DNA from: Planktomarina sp.
Lineage (GTDB): Bacteria > Pseudomonadota > Alphaproteobacteria > Rhodobacterales > Rhodobacteraceae
DNA: 44,104 bases
NCBI GenBank assembly: GCA_020630015.1
Contig: JAHDCF010000023.1
Location: forward strand, 1-44,104
Direction: 5' to 3'
This document shows positions 15,991-24,274 of this stretch, piece after piece (positions within the stretch are counted from its first letter, which is position 1; every line of letters starts with the position of its first letter). Both the position numbers and the translations under genes were made by a program. The notes beneath the pieces are model-generated. The model saw nothing but the letters and a program-made list of their open reading frames with translations. It was not told where the DNA came from and ran no database searches.

Positions 15991-17775
15991 TCAAATTATC
16001 AATGATGTGGGTTGGAATGTCGTCACATCAATCAGGCCTTTGTCACTGATCCGCAATTCTGGGATCACCACAAGGGCCAGTAAACTGTGCTGCATATATG
16101 CATTGTTCAAGGTGCATCCGCAGTCGGCCATGGCCTGCACCATTTTGTCGGCGGCGGCGGCAACATGAGGGGCGGGTTGATCAGACATCAAACCGGCAAT
16201 CGGAAGTTCCACTAAGGCAAGTTCTTGTCCGTCTTTCCACACTGTCACGCCACCACACACTTGCGCCAAGCGGTTGGCGGCCTTGGCCATGTCTTCGCGG
16301 CTGGTGCCCACCACAATCATATGATGGCTGTCATGCGCCACGGTCGCCGCCATGGCCATGGGCCCCTGATATCCAAAACCAGATACAAATGCATTGCTGA
16401 CCTGACCGGTGGCCCGATGGCGTTCCACCAACGCAATTTGACAAATGTCACCCTGTCCTTCGATCAAACCGTCTTTGACTGGCAATTCCGCCGTCAATGC
16501 CTGTGTGGGGGCCTGATTTTCCACAACGCCAATCACCCGCACATGCGCCTGTGTAACGCCCGCTGGGGCGGTGATTTCAAAATCGTGGGCCGTTTTTTGT
16601 TCACCCATATTCACGGTCGATCTTGCGTAATCGGGCCATGTGATATGGGGGCAATCAACGGTGATCTTTCCATCTTTGGCCACGGGTTGGCCCCGTGCAA
16701 TCACCTGATCAATGGGAAGTGATTTTAAATCACTGGTCAAAATCACATCGGCCCGACGCCCCGGTGCAATCGATCCGATTTCGCGTTCCAAACCAAAATG
16801 GGTGGCGGTGTTTAACGTTGCCATCTGCAACGCAATCATTGGATCACACCCACATTCAATCGCGTGGCGAACCACACGGTTCATATGTCCATCGTTGACC
16901 AATGTACCTGAATGGCAATCATCCGTGCACAAAATGAAGTTGCGGGGATCAAGCCCCTTTTCAGTCACCGCTGTGATCTGACTTTCCACATCATACCATG
17001 CAGACCCCAAGCGCATCATGGATCGCATGCCCTGACGAACACGTGCGATTGCGTCACTTTCACAAGTTCCTTCGTGATCATCGGCGGGGCCACCCGCCGC
17101 ATAGGCATGAAACGACGGACCAAGATCGGGGCTGGCGTAATGACCGCCGATGGTTTTGCCAACCGCCGCTGTCGCCGCCATTTCGGCCAACATTTTTTCA
17201 TCGCCATTCACAACACCGGGGAAATTCATCATCTCACCCAATCCGATGATCCCGGGCCACGACATCGCCTCTGCCACGTCTTCGGGTGTGATTTCATGCC
17301 CCGTGGTTTCAAGGCCCGGGGCAGACGGGGCGCAAGATGGCATTTGCGTGAAGATATTCACAGGCTGCAGCAACCCTTCGTCGTGCATCAAACGCACACC
17401 TTCCAGACCCATAACATTGGCGATCTCATGGGGATCTGTGAACATGGATGTGGTTCCATGGGGAATAACCGCACGTGCAAATTCAGCCGGCGTTAACATT
17501 CCACTTTCGATGTGCATATGCGCATCGCACAATCCGGGGATCACAAACCCATCTGTTGTGATGACCTGCGTTTCTTTCCCAATACAGTGACTGGCGTCTG
17601 GCCCAACATAAGCAAACCGACCATGGGAAATCGCAACATCCCAGCGCAGAACCTCGCGCGTGTGGACATTGGCAACTTGGCCGCCTTGAATAACCAAATC
17701 CGCAGATGCGCGGCCCGCGGCAACGGCGATCAAATGGGGGGCGACCTCGGCCCAAGATTTTACTGAATGTTCCAT
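15991..17775 (-). CDS. ade: Adenine deaminase
   Basis: The enzyme deaminates adenine to hypoxanthine and ammonia with a metal centre in an amidohydrolase barrel. The 594-residue protein begins with the beta-sandwich segment ASADLVIQGGQVANVHTREV, then the metal-binding CDAHMHIESGM (about 82-92), DPHEIANVMG, LGEMMNFPGV and CTDDCHSGTLV, and ends with the Ade-specific C-terminal domain (HDSHHMIVVGTS). It stands upstream of amn, so together they convert AMP to adenine and then to hypoxanthine, allowing salvage or ammonia release. Its start codon region faces the YdcF-like gene, which runs the other way. Confidence 0.95.
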   Translation of the reverse strand: MEHSVKSWAEVAPHLIAVAAGRASADLVIQGGQVANVHTREVLRWDVAISHGRFAYVGPDASHCIGKETQVITTDGFVIPGLCDAHMHIESGMLTPAEFARAVIPHGTTSMFTDPHEIANVMGLEGVRLMHDEGLLQPVNIFTQMPSCAPSAPGLETTGHEITPEDVAEAMSWPGIIGLGEMMNFPGVVNGDEKMLAEMAATAAVGKTIGGHYASPDLGPSFHAYAAGGPADDHEGTCESDAIARVRQGMRSMMRLGSAWYDVESQITAVTEKGLDPRNFILCTDDCHSGTLVNDGHMNRVVRHAIECGCDPMIALQMATLNTATHFGLEREIGSIAPGRRADVILTSDLKSLPIDQVIARGQPVAKDGKITVDCPHITWPDYARSTVNMGEQKTAHDFEITAPAGVTQAHVRVIGVVENQAPTQALTAELPVKDGLIEGQGDICQIALVERHRATGQVSNAFVSGFGYQGPMAMAATVAHDSHHMIVVGTSREDMAKAANRLAQVCGGVTVWKDGQELALVELPIAGLMSDQPAPHVAAAADKMVQAMADCGCTLNNAYMQHSLLALVVIPELRISDKGLIDVTTFQPTSLII

Positions 17776-17850
17776 GGCCTAGAATTTCTGAAACTGACGC
17801 ACAACGCAAGTCCCCTTGGCACGGTCGGTGAAATTCGGCATTCGGTGGGT

Positions 17851-18624
17851 ATGGACACGGTGTTTTATATCTTTGGAAAGATTGTTTGGATCCTCGCCTC
17901 GCCCGAGGTTTGGCCAATCTATGCTTTGATCTTGGCCGCTTGGATCAAAAGTTGGGCAATGGTCAGGTGGACAATCGTGGTGGTGTTGATTGTAACTTTC
18001 GTGCCCATTGGAAACCCAATGCTCAGCCCACTTCAAAATCGTTTCACCATGCCCCAATTGGATCGGGTGGATGGTATCTTGATCTTAGGCGGCATCGAAG
18101 ATCCGGTCATGACAAAGCGATGGAACCAACCCGTTTTAAGTGATTCTGCGGAAAGAATTTTGGCAGGCTTGGCATTGGCAAAGAAATATCCAGAGGCAAA
18201 ACTGGTTTTTACGGGCCGGCATGAAACTTTGATGTCGCCGATTGCTGAAACCCAATTGGGTGCAGACATCCTTGCCCTCGCTGAACTGCCTGATGCACGT
18301 TTCACACGCGAGGATTAATCAAGATCAACTTATGAAAACGCCCGTCTCTCAAAACAGAAGATTTCGCCGAATGGGGATGAAAACTGGGTTTTGATCACCA
18401 GCGCCTGGCACATGCCAAGGGCCGTTGGCGTGTTTTGCAAAGCAGACTGGGCCACGATCCCCTTCCCCGTTGATTATCGCGGCGGCAAACCCATCCAAAC
18501 CCGGGTGTCGCTTGGGCGGCATTTGACAGATCTTGGATTGGCCAGCAAAGAATGGCTTGGTTTGTTTGCCTATTGGGTGACCGGCAAAACAGATCGCTTG
18601 TTCCCAAAAGATTGTTCATCGTAA
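17851..18624 (+). pseudogene. YdcF-like DUF218 membrane protein, interrupted by one in-frame TAA
   Basis: Two parts lie in the same frame. The first runs from ATG 17851 to TAA at 18316-18318 (155 codons): two N-terminal membrane helices, then the DUF218 start VDGILILGG and KLVFTGRHETL. The second continues from 18319 to TAA at 18622 (101 codons): SRSTYENARLS, WVLITSAWHMPRAVGVF, FPVDYRGG and the C-terminal helices. Joined, they give a normal family length of about 257. The stop sits inside the conserved ED-x-SRSTYENA motif, where many relatives have Gln or a similar residue; CAA to TAA is one change. DUF218 proteins (YdcF, ElyC, SanA) are linked to envelope maintenance. I cannot tell a true nonsense mutation from a sequencing error or read-through. 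Confidence 0.85.
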
Positions 18625-19241
18625 TTTTCGACGTCAGCCGATGTTAATCGGTGTGGGCAATTCTTTCCAGACGAGCGGCGCCATTCGGATGAAATGTATT
18701 TCCAATAATATCGACACCCTGATTTTTCGGCCACCGCTTGCCGGTAATACCGATCGCTGAACCCTTCTGAAAATGCCCTGATTGAAACGATGGACAATCC
18801 ATGTCTTTCGGCACTGCGTTCGATCAAACGACGTGCGTCCCAATCGTTGATCGAAACAATGACAAAACCAAACACGATCCCGAAAAAGAGGGTGGCAATG
18901 ATGTTGCAATGGGGACGGGCAACAGCACAAAGAAGCATCCACGACACACACCCGAAAACACCACCAAGTGGTGCCCAAATTAAATCAATATCCCAAAGCA
19001 TCCATGCAACGTATGGGATGGTGAAGAACCAAATACTTAACCCCATCAACGACCAAACAGAACCGATAAACAAAAACGCTGAGAACGCGGCAATCAAACA
19101 AAACAAAACGGCCAAGGTGAACGGGTGTTGTGCCTCACCCCTTTCGGCCGCATTGAAATCGATCAAGGCAAAGGCGGAATAAATTCCTATGCCAATCAAG
19201 ATCAAACCAATGACAATTCCCACACCAAACAAAAATTCCAT
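18570..19241 (-). CDS. Hypothetical membrane protein
   Basis: I do not recognise a family. From the ATG at 19241 (AAAGG nine bases upstream) the protein has 223 residues, with five or so hydrophobic segments over the first 130 residues (EFLFGVGIVIGLILIGIG; FTLAVLFCLIAAFSAFLFIG; LSIWFFTIPYVAWML; WAPLGGVFGCVSWMLLCAV; IIATLFFGIVFGFVIVSI). A cytosolic or periplasmic tail rich in Arg, Tyr and Trp follows (CRYYWKYISSEWRR). The last 18 codons overlap the 3' end of the broken YdcF-like gene in the opposite direction, so the natural end may have been shorter. It is divergent from the class II aldolase-like gene. Confidence 0.6.
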   Translation of the reverse strand: MEFLFGVGIVIGLILIGIGIYSAFALIDFNAAERGEAQHPFTLAVLFCLIAAFSAFLFIGSVWSLMGLSIWFFTIPYVAWMLWDIDLIWAPLGGVFGCVSWMLLCAVARPHCNIIATLFFGIVFGFVIVSINDWDARRLIERSAERHGLSIVSIRAFSEGFSDRYYRQAVAEKSGCRYYWKYISSEWRRSSGKNCPHRLTSADVENYDEQSFGNKRSVLPVTQ

Positions 19242-19397
19242 GAAGCAGTACCTTTCAACAATTCGAAGTGTTTTTGACTTTCGCTCGTGCAATAATTTCT
19301 GAAAGGATCAGCAAGTTTGGACGAAAACTTCGTTGAAATCGCTTTGCGCAGTTGATCCCAATGCTTAAGAATGCGCGAAAGCAAAGGGAGGCCCCAG

Positions 19398-20153
19398 ATG
19401 ACTGTCACCAACATCAGACCGAATATGGACAACTGGCAAGATCGGGTTGATTTGGCTGCTGCGTTTCGGTGGACCGTCCGCCTGAACATGCACGAGGCCG
19501 TTGCCAACCATTTCAGCTTTGCCATCAACGATGAAGGCACGAAGTTCTTGATGAACCCCAATCAGATGCATTTCAGCCGGATCAAGGCCAGCGACCTGAT
19601 CACCGTGGATGCCAATGACCCCGCCAGTATGGAAGGCCCCAATGCCCCTGATCCCACCGCATGGGGTTTGCATGGCGGGGTGCATCGCCACGTGCGTCAC
19701 GCCCGTTGCGCGATGCATGTGCATTCGCCATATGCCACCGCCCTTGCCAGTTTGGCGGACAGCACCCTGCCCCCTGTGGATCAAAACTGTTGCACGTTTT
19801 TCAATCGCTATATCGTGGATGACCACTATGGTGGTTTGGCGTTCGAGGAAGAGGGCGAACGCTGCGCCAGTCTGTTCTCAGACCCCAAAAAGAAAGTCAT
19901 GATCATGGGCAACCATGGCATTCTGATCATTGGTGAAACGGTGGCAGAGACATTCAACCGGATGTTCTATTTCGAACGGGCCTGTCAGACGTACATCCTT
20001 GCCCTTCAAACCGGCAAACCCTTGCGGGTCATCAGCGATGAAGTTGCCGAAAAAACCGCGCAAGAGCTTGAATCATACCCAGAACAAGATGCGCGCCATT
20101 TGGCGGAACTGAAGGCGATCTTGGATGAAGAAGGATCGAACTACGCAAGTTGA
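19398..20153 (+). CDS. Class II aldolase/adducin-family protein
   Basis: The 251-residue protein carries the class II aldolase fold: zinc ligands H107-V-H109 in CAMHVHSPYATAL and H173 in GNHGILIIG, plus the NHFSF motif near residue 37 that binds phosphate in the family. Where fuculose-phosphate aldolases have the catalytic Glu before the first His pair, here the segment reads TAWGLHGGVHR, so a standard aldolase reaction is doubtful; the adducin-like bacterial group of unknown reaction is a better fit. The ATG at 19398 follows GGGAGG by six bases; an ATG at 19371 has no site. It converges on the LAS-peptidase gene with no gap. Confidence 0.85.
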   Translation: MTVTNIRPNMDNWQDRVDLAAAFRWTVRLNMHEAVANHFSFAINDEGTKFLMNPNQMHFSRIKASDLITVDANDPASMEGPNAPDPTAWGLHGGVHRHVRHARCAMHVHSPYATALASLADSTLPPVDQNCCTFFNRYIVDDHYGGLAFEEEGERCASLFSDPKKKVMIMGNHGILIIGETVAETFNRMFYFERACQTYILALQTGKPLRVISDEVAEKTAQELESYPEQDARHLAELKAILDEEGSNYAS

Positions 20154-20864
20154 TCAATGAACTTGAAAGTGAATGTGGTCGTCATGGCGTGCTGCGCGGC
20201 ACCCTTGGAACCGCACTTTTGTGAACGACAGGCCAAGCCGTTCTTGAAGATGCGTTTCAACGAAAAGCTTTTCGACCTTACTTTGTTTGGCCAAAAACCG
20301 GATTGCCCGTCTGGTGCGTTCTTCATCTAATGGAACGTCTGGGAAGATTGGCTGCAACCAATCCAAATCCCACCGCAAGGTCGCCCAAATTTTGGAACAT
20401 CCGGTCGGGCCTTGTTCGAAGGCGAAATATCCAAAGGGGGATCGCAAAGGCCCCTCATAATAAAGTGCAATGTCAACTTTACGCCCATCATCATGGCTGA
20501 GGTGTGGCAACAAAGGAAAACCGTCAAAAAAGGGAAAATTGGCATCCAAAACTGTGGTGCCCGTGACGTGATGAGACAAATCTTCAACCACGGCTTTCGC
20601 ATCCGGCGAAACATACTGTCGATTTAAGGCACAAAACAAAGGCGAAGCCATTTGTACGTTTGGCCCAAAACACGACAGAGGCACACGACCAAAAACCGGC
20701 GCCACAACAACCGACAAGAGGCTGAGCGCACCATAAGCAAACAAAAAGAGAAGAAATCTTCGACGCCCGAACTGCGCGATCAGATACGCAATACCACCCA
20801 ACTGCGTTAGAATGGTCAGTGCACCAAAAACCAGTATTTTGTAAGCAATCTTTGCAATCGTCAT
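20154..20864 (-). CDS. Membrane-anchored LAS-type metallopeptidase-like protein
   Basis: A 236-residue protein. Two hydrophobic segments at residues 7-31 and 37-58 anchor it. The rest appears periplasmic and has the zinc-ligand pattern of LAS peptidases (lysostaphin, D-Ala-D-Ala peptidase, MepA): H124-x6-D131 (SHDDGRKVD) and H227/H230-x-H232 (RHDDHIHF). The RxxGCRAARHDDHIH ending resembles penicillin-insensitive murein endopeptidases. I infer cleavage of peptidoglycan cross-bridges, unproven. The ATG at 20864 follows GAGGA; the longer frame to 21149 only re-reads the divergent gene. 34 bases separate the two divergent start codons. Confidence 0.7.
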   Translation of the reverse strand: MTIAKIAYKILVFGALTILTQLGGIAYLIAQFGRRRFLLFLFAYGALSLLSVVVAPVFGRVPLSCFGPNVQMASPLFCALNRQYVSPDAKAVVEDLSHHVTGTTVLDANFPFFDGFPLLPHLSHDDGRKVDIALYYEGPLRSPFGYFAFEQGPTGCSKIWATLRWDLDWLQPIFPDVPLDEERTRRAIRFLAKQSKVEKLFVETHLQERLGLSFTKVRFQGCRAARHDDHIHFQVH

Positions 20865-20907
20865 TCTTAATCCTCGCCCATCTGCAAACGAATGGACAGT
20901 GGATTTC

Positions 20908-21783
20908 ATGCTTAGAATAGTTTTCGTGGGGCTTTTTTCCCTTTTGGTCGGGTCATATCTTGGTGCGTTCCACCCATTGGGCGACAGCTTGGCCGTCATC
21001 AGAATTCCGGTTGCTTTGGCCACCCTGTTGGCGTTGCTTCTTTGGCGTCGTGGTTGGGTTTTCCGCCTTTGCGGGCTTTTCGCGATTTGTGTTTTGATCA
21101 CCATCGCATTGGATCGGTGGCGAACCACAGGACCAGACGGGCCATACACGGTTTATCAAAAGAACCTTTGGTTTGCGAACCAGAGTTTGCCTGCATTGGC
21201 AAAGGACATCGAAAATCAAGGAACGGATATTGTTTTCTTACAAGAGGTGTCTGGCGAAAACTTGATCTTGTTGAAGTTATTGGAAAAGCAGTTTTCACAT
21301 CAACATTTTTGCCCCATATCCAATTGGTCTGGTGTGGCGGTGGTTTCCAAATTTCCGATAATCGCAGGATCAGAGCAATGTTCAGACTGGCGCGCCTTTG
21401 CGGCAGCACAGGTGCAAACACCTGACGGGCCGGTATGGGCGGTTTCACTTCACCTTTTCTGGCCGTATCCTCGATTACAGTCTCGACAGCTGAAACGTAT
21501 ATTACCCAAAATCGCTGCCTTAAAAGGGCCGGTCATATTGGGGGGTGATTTCAACATGTTGCCTGGTACGCGCGTCGAACGCGTAATATCAAACGCAACC
21601 AAAAGTCAGGCCCTGCGCCCAGCATTCACCACATTACACGTCAGTCGGCACCTTCGCGTTCCGGTTTCAATCGATCAAATATTGGCCCCCTGTGGCACTG
21701 TGAAACGCCGGCCAAAGCTTGGCAGCGATCATCATGGTTTGGTGGCCCATGTCGGAATTAACCCGAATATTTGCCGCGAATGA
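20908..21783 (+). CDS. Endonuclease/exonuclease/phosphatase-family protein with N-terminal membrane segments
   Basis: About 291 residues. Residues 1-70 hold three hydrophobic segments (LRIVFVGLFSLLVGSYLGAF; AVIRIPVALATLLALLLW; RLCGLFAICVLITIAL). The catalytic domain has the EEP order: YQKNLWF (Asn), VFLQEVSGEN (metal-binding Glu), SLHLFWPYP (His), GGDFNMLPGT (Asp/Asn) and SDHHGLVAHV (Asp-His). This matches the YafD-like membrane-bound branch with the active domain probably outside the cytoplasm; substrate (phospholipid, nucleotide or sugar phosphate) unknown. An ATG at 20899 adds three residues. It is followed by the first hydroxylase-like gene. Confidence 0.85.
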   Translation: MLRIVFVGLFSLLVGSYLGAFHPLGDSLAVIRIPVALATLLALLLWRRGWVFRLCGLFAICVLITIALDRWRTTGPDGPYTVYQKNLWFANQSLPALAKDIENQGTDIVFLQEVSGENLILLKLLEKQFSHQHFCPISNWSGVAVVSKFPIIAGSEQCSDWRAFAAAQVQTPDGPVWAVSLHLFWPYPRLQSRQLKRILPKIAALKGPVILGGDFNMLPGTRVERVISNATKSQALRPAFTTLHVSRHLRVPVSIDQILAPCGTVKRRPKLGSDHHGLVAHVGINPNICRE

Positions 21784-21820
21784 AATTGAGGGGGCGCCCA
21801 CACCCTTTACCTTACCCCGT

Positions 21821-22801
21821 ATGAGCGAAGAACACACATCCCGCGATTGGAATTATCACCCCGATTTGCCCCTTCAAGATTCGTCAATTTTCCGGTGGCC
21901 GCCGGATGGTCGGTTTCTGGCAAATTGGTTTGCTAAGAATTGGTTAACCCTCTCTGAGCGCGTGATGATGGTTATCTTGGCGGTTGTTTTGTACTTTACC
22001 GTTTATCCCAGTTTGGACGTGGCAAAAACTTGGGCCTTTGGATGGGTTCTCCAAACCTGGGTGGTGAACATGGTGATGATGTTCACAATAGCAGGCGGGC
22101 TGCATTGGTTTTTCTATATGAAAAAAGGCCAAGGCAAAAAGCTGAGGTTCAGTCATCGCGACCTTTTGCGCAACAACCGCAAGTTCGATTTCGATGATCA
22201 AGTCAAAGATAACATGTTTTGGTCCATGGGAAGCGGTGTTGCACAATTAACCGCGTATCAGGTTGTCACCATGTGGCTGATGGCCAATGGGTATATTCCC
22301 ACCATCACCTTGGCCTCAAATCCAATTTGGTTTGTGCTTTGGTTGATGCTGTTGCCGGTTTGGTCGGCATTTCATTTTTATTGGGTGCACCGTCTTTTGC
22401 ATGTGCCTTTCTTTTATACCCGCTGGCACTGTTTGCATCACCGCAATATCGATCTTGGGCCTTGGTCCGGGTTTTCGATGCATCCGGTTGAACATCTTAT
22501 GTATTTGACCACGCTTATGGTGCATTGGGTTGTGGCCAGCCATCCAATCCATGTGATTTTTCACGTGATCTATCAAGGCCCAGGCGCGGCCATGACCCAC
22601 ACTGGATATGAAGATCTGTTGGTCAAAGACAAACGTCGTCTGGCCCTTGGTACCTTTTATCACACCCTGCACCATCGGTATTTTGAATGTAACTACGGCA
22701 ACCAAGAAATGCCGTGGGACCGTTGGTTTGGCACGTTTCACGATGGGTCCGAAGAAGCCACCAAAGTGACCCGAGATCGCAAAAAGAGAATGTACAGTTA
22801 A
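21821..22801 (+). CDS. Fatty acid hydroxylase/sterol desaturase superfamily protein (paralog 1)
   Basis: A 326-residue integral membrane di-iron protein. After a short cytosolic start (SEEHTSRDWNYHPDLP) come membrane helices and the histidine boxes: HRLLH, HCLHH with HPVEH just after, and HTLHHRYFECNYG. These bind the di-iron centre in C-5 sterol desaturases and fatty-acid hydroxylases. The substrate is probably a lipid. I start at ATG 21821 because this aligns with the paralog at 24271; ATG 21749 lies in frame but overlaps the end of the preceding gene and neither start has a strong ribosome site. The stop overlaps the convergent DMT transporter by 4 bases. Confidence 0.9.
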   Translation: MSEEHTSRDWNYHPDLPLQDSSIFRWPPDGRFLANWFAKNWLTLSERVMMVILAVVLYFTVYPSLDVAKTWAFGWVLQTWVVNMVMMFTIAGGLHWFFYMKKGQGKKLRFSHRDLLRNNRKFDFDDQVKDNMFWSMGSGVAQLTAYQVVTMWLMANGYIPTITLASNPIWFVLWLMLLPVWSAFHFYWVHRLLHVPFFYTRWHCLHHRNIDLGPWSGFSMHPVEHLMYLTTLMVHWVVASHPIHVIFHVIYQGPGAAMTHTGYEDLLVKDKRRLALGTFYHTLHHRYFECNYGNQEMPWDRWFGTFHDGSEEATKVTRDRKKRMYS

Positions 22802-23685
22802 GTATTCTTAACCACCCATTCGCGCCTGACGATATAGATGCCGGTGATCACGATGATGGTTGCGCCCAGCCATGTCCATCCATCTGGCAACTGCCCAAAG
22901 ACAAAATACCCGTAAATCGTACCCCAAATAATCAGGGTGTAATGGACCGGCGCCAACACGACGGCCTGCGCCAATTCCAAGGCGCGGATCACCAAAACCT
23001 CTGCCAGCCCCGCAAAAAATGTCAGGGCCAAAAGCAACCAAACCTCACGCCCCCATTCGGGTGTGTGCCACACGAACGGCAGCGGAATACAAAGCACAAA
23101 ACTGGCCGTCAAAGAGGTGTAGGCCACGGTGGTCACAGTTGCATCCGAACCGCTTAAAATGCGCGAAGCAATTTGACGCATCGCATAAAAAACCGCGGCC
23201 ACCAAAATGAACAGCATTGCGGGGTGAAAGACGCCCATGCCTGGGCGAATGATGATTAAACAAGCAATGAAACCAATGGCGATTGCCGTCCAACGTCGCG
23301 CACCCACCTTTTCTTTTAATACAAGTGCACCCAAAACGGTTACAAAAAATGGCGCCACAAAACTGACCGCGACTGCATCCGCCAACGGCACCACTGAAAT
23401 TGCCATAATGAAAAAAGTGGCGGACCCCGCAGCCAAAACACCCCGACTTATCTGAATGCCACGCTGAGCAGTTTTCAAAAGCGACGGACCTTTGATCGCG
23501 ATAAGAACAAGAATTCCAACCGCCAACCCAAATTGCCGAGACCATGCAACTTGCAATGGATGAAAATCTTGGGTCAAAACCTTTGCCAACGTATCCACCA
23601 ATGAAAAGGTAAACATCCCACCAGCAAAGCAAAGAATGCCAAGAAGGTTTTTGTTCCCTCCTAACGTAGGGGATAAACTGGGCAA
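22798..23685 (-). CDS. EamA/DMT-superfamily transporter
   Basis: A 295-residue inner-membrane protein with ten predicted helices in two EamA repeats (for example GMFTFSLVDTLAKVL with the usual repeat-start pattern, and ALELAQAVVLAPVHYTLIIWGTIYGYFVFG). The substrate is unknown. The start is uncertain: the only common codon upstream of the first helix is TTG at 23685. A strong GGAGGG (RNA sense, about 23660) lies inside the frame with no ATG/GTG/TTG at a proper distance, hinting at an unusual ATT start about 15 bases on, or a lost start codon. It sits inverted between the two hydroxylase-like paralogs. Confidence 0.85.
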   Translation of the reverse strand: MPSLSPTLGGNKNLLGILCFAGGMFTFSLVDTLAKVLTQDFHPLQVAWSRQFGLAVGILVLIAIKGPSLLKTAQRGIQISRGVLAAGSATFFIMAISVVPLADAVAVSFVAPFFVTVLGALVLKEKVGARRWTAIAIGFIACLIIIRPGMGVFHPAMLFILVAAVFYAMRQIASRILSGSDATVTTVAYTSLTASFVLCIPLPFVWHTPEWGREVWLLLALTFFAGLAEVLVIRALELAQAVVLAPVHYTLIIWGTIYGYFVFGQLPDGWTWLGATIIVITGIYIVRREWVVKNT

Positions 23686-23815
23686 GCTGAGTCGGATGGT
23701 TCAGCCCTTTAAGTTGATTGGCTTTCCACAACCGTAGGCGCAAGTATCATGCGCGTCCAATGAAACCTTTTCAAGCCGTTGCGGGAATGCGATGCTGTTT
23801 GGGGAAGGGAATGTC

Positions 23816-24274
23816 ATGCGAATTTTTGGTATACTTGCGATATGCGCACTCGCGTCACCCGTTGTTGGTCAACAGATCAACACCCCACTTCAAGATGAAC
23901 GATTGGATCTTCCCAGTTGTTTGATGGCCATCGAAAATTTGCAGCCCACGTACAGGACACATCTTGGAAAATCTTGCCTGGATATTCCAGCGAAGGTTTG
24001 TGCCGTGCGTGGAACACCCATCCCATGCTTTCGTGATACGAATTCCCGTCTGAGAGCCTTTTTCGACAAGAACCGTCCTCAGCTGCCGCAAACGATATCG
24101 GCCCCTGCGTTGCGCAAAATCAGATATGAACGAAATCTCGCAAAGGTTGACGATGCCTTTGCTACTCCAATCGGGCCCGTTGATGATTTGGAATCTGAAT
24201 ACGCGCGTCTTGCCCAAGCCACTGTTCAATTGTTTTACCTTGCCAGACAGGCAGAAACGGAACTGAGACCATGA
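23816..24274 (+). CDS. Hypothetical secreted protein
   Basis: A 152-residue protein with a clear signal peptide (MRIFGILAICALASPVVGQQ, cleavage near residue 18-19). The mature part has four cysteines (SCLMAIE, SCLDIP, KVCAVRG, IPCFRD) that could form two disulfides, followed by a helical segment. The spacing is faintly like LprI/DUF1311 proteins, but I do not claim that family. The ATG at 23816 follows GGAAGGGA. Its stop overlaps the start of the second hydroxylase-like gene as ATGA, so it is the first gene of a three-gene coupled unit. Confidence 0.65.
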   Translation: MRIFGILAICALASPVVGQQINTPLQDERLDLPSCLMAIENLQPTYRTHLGKSCLDIPAKVCAVRGTPIPCFRDTNSRLRAFFDKNRPQLPQTISAPALRKIRYERNLAKVDDAFATPIGPVDDLESEYARLAQATVQLFYLARQAETELRP

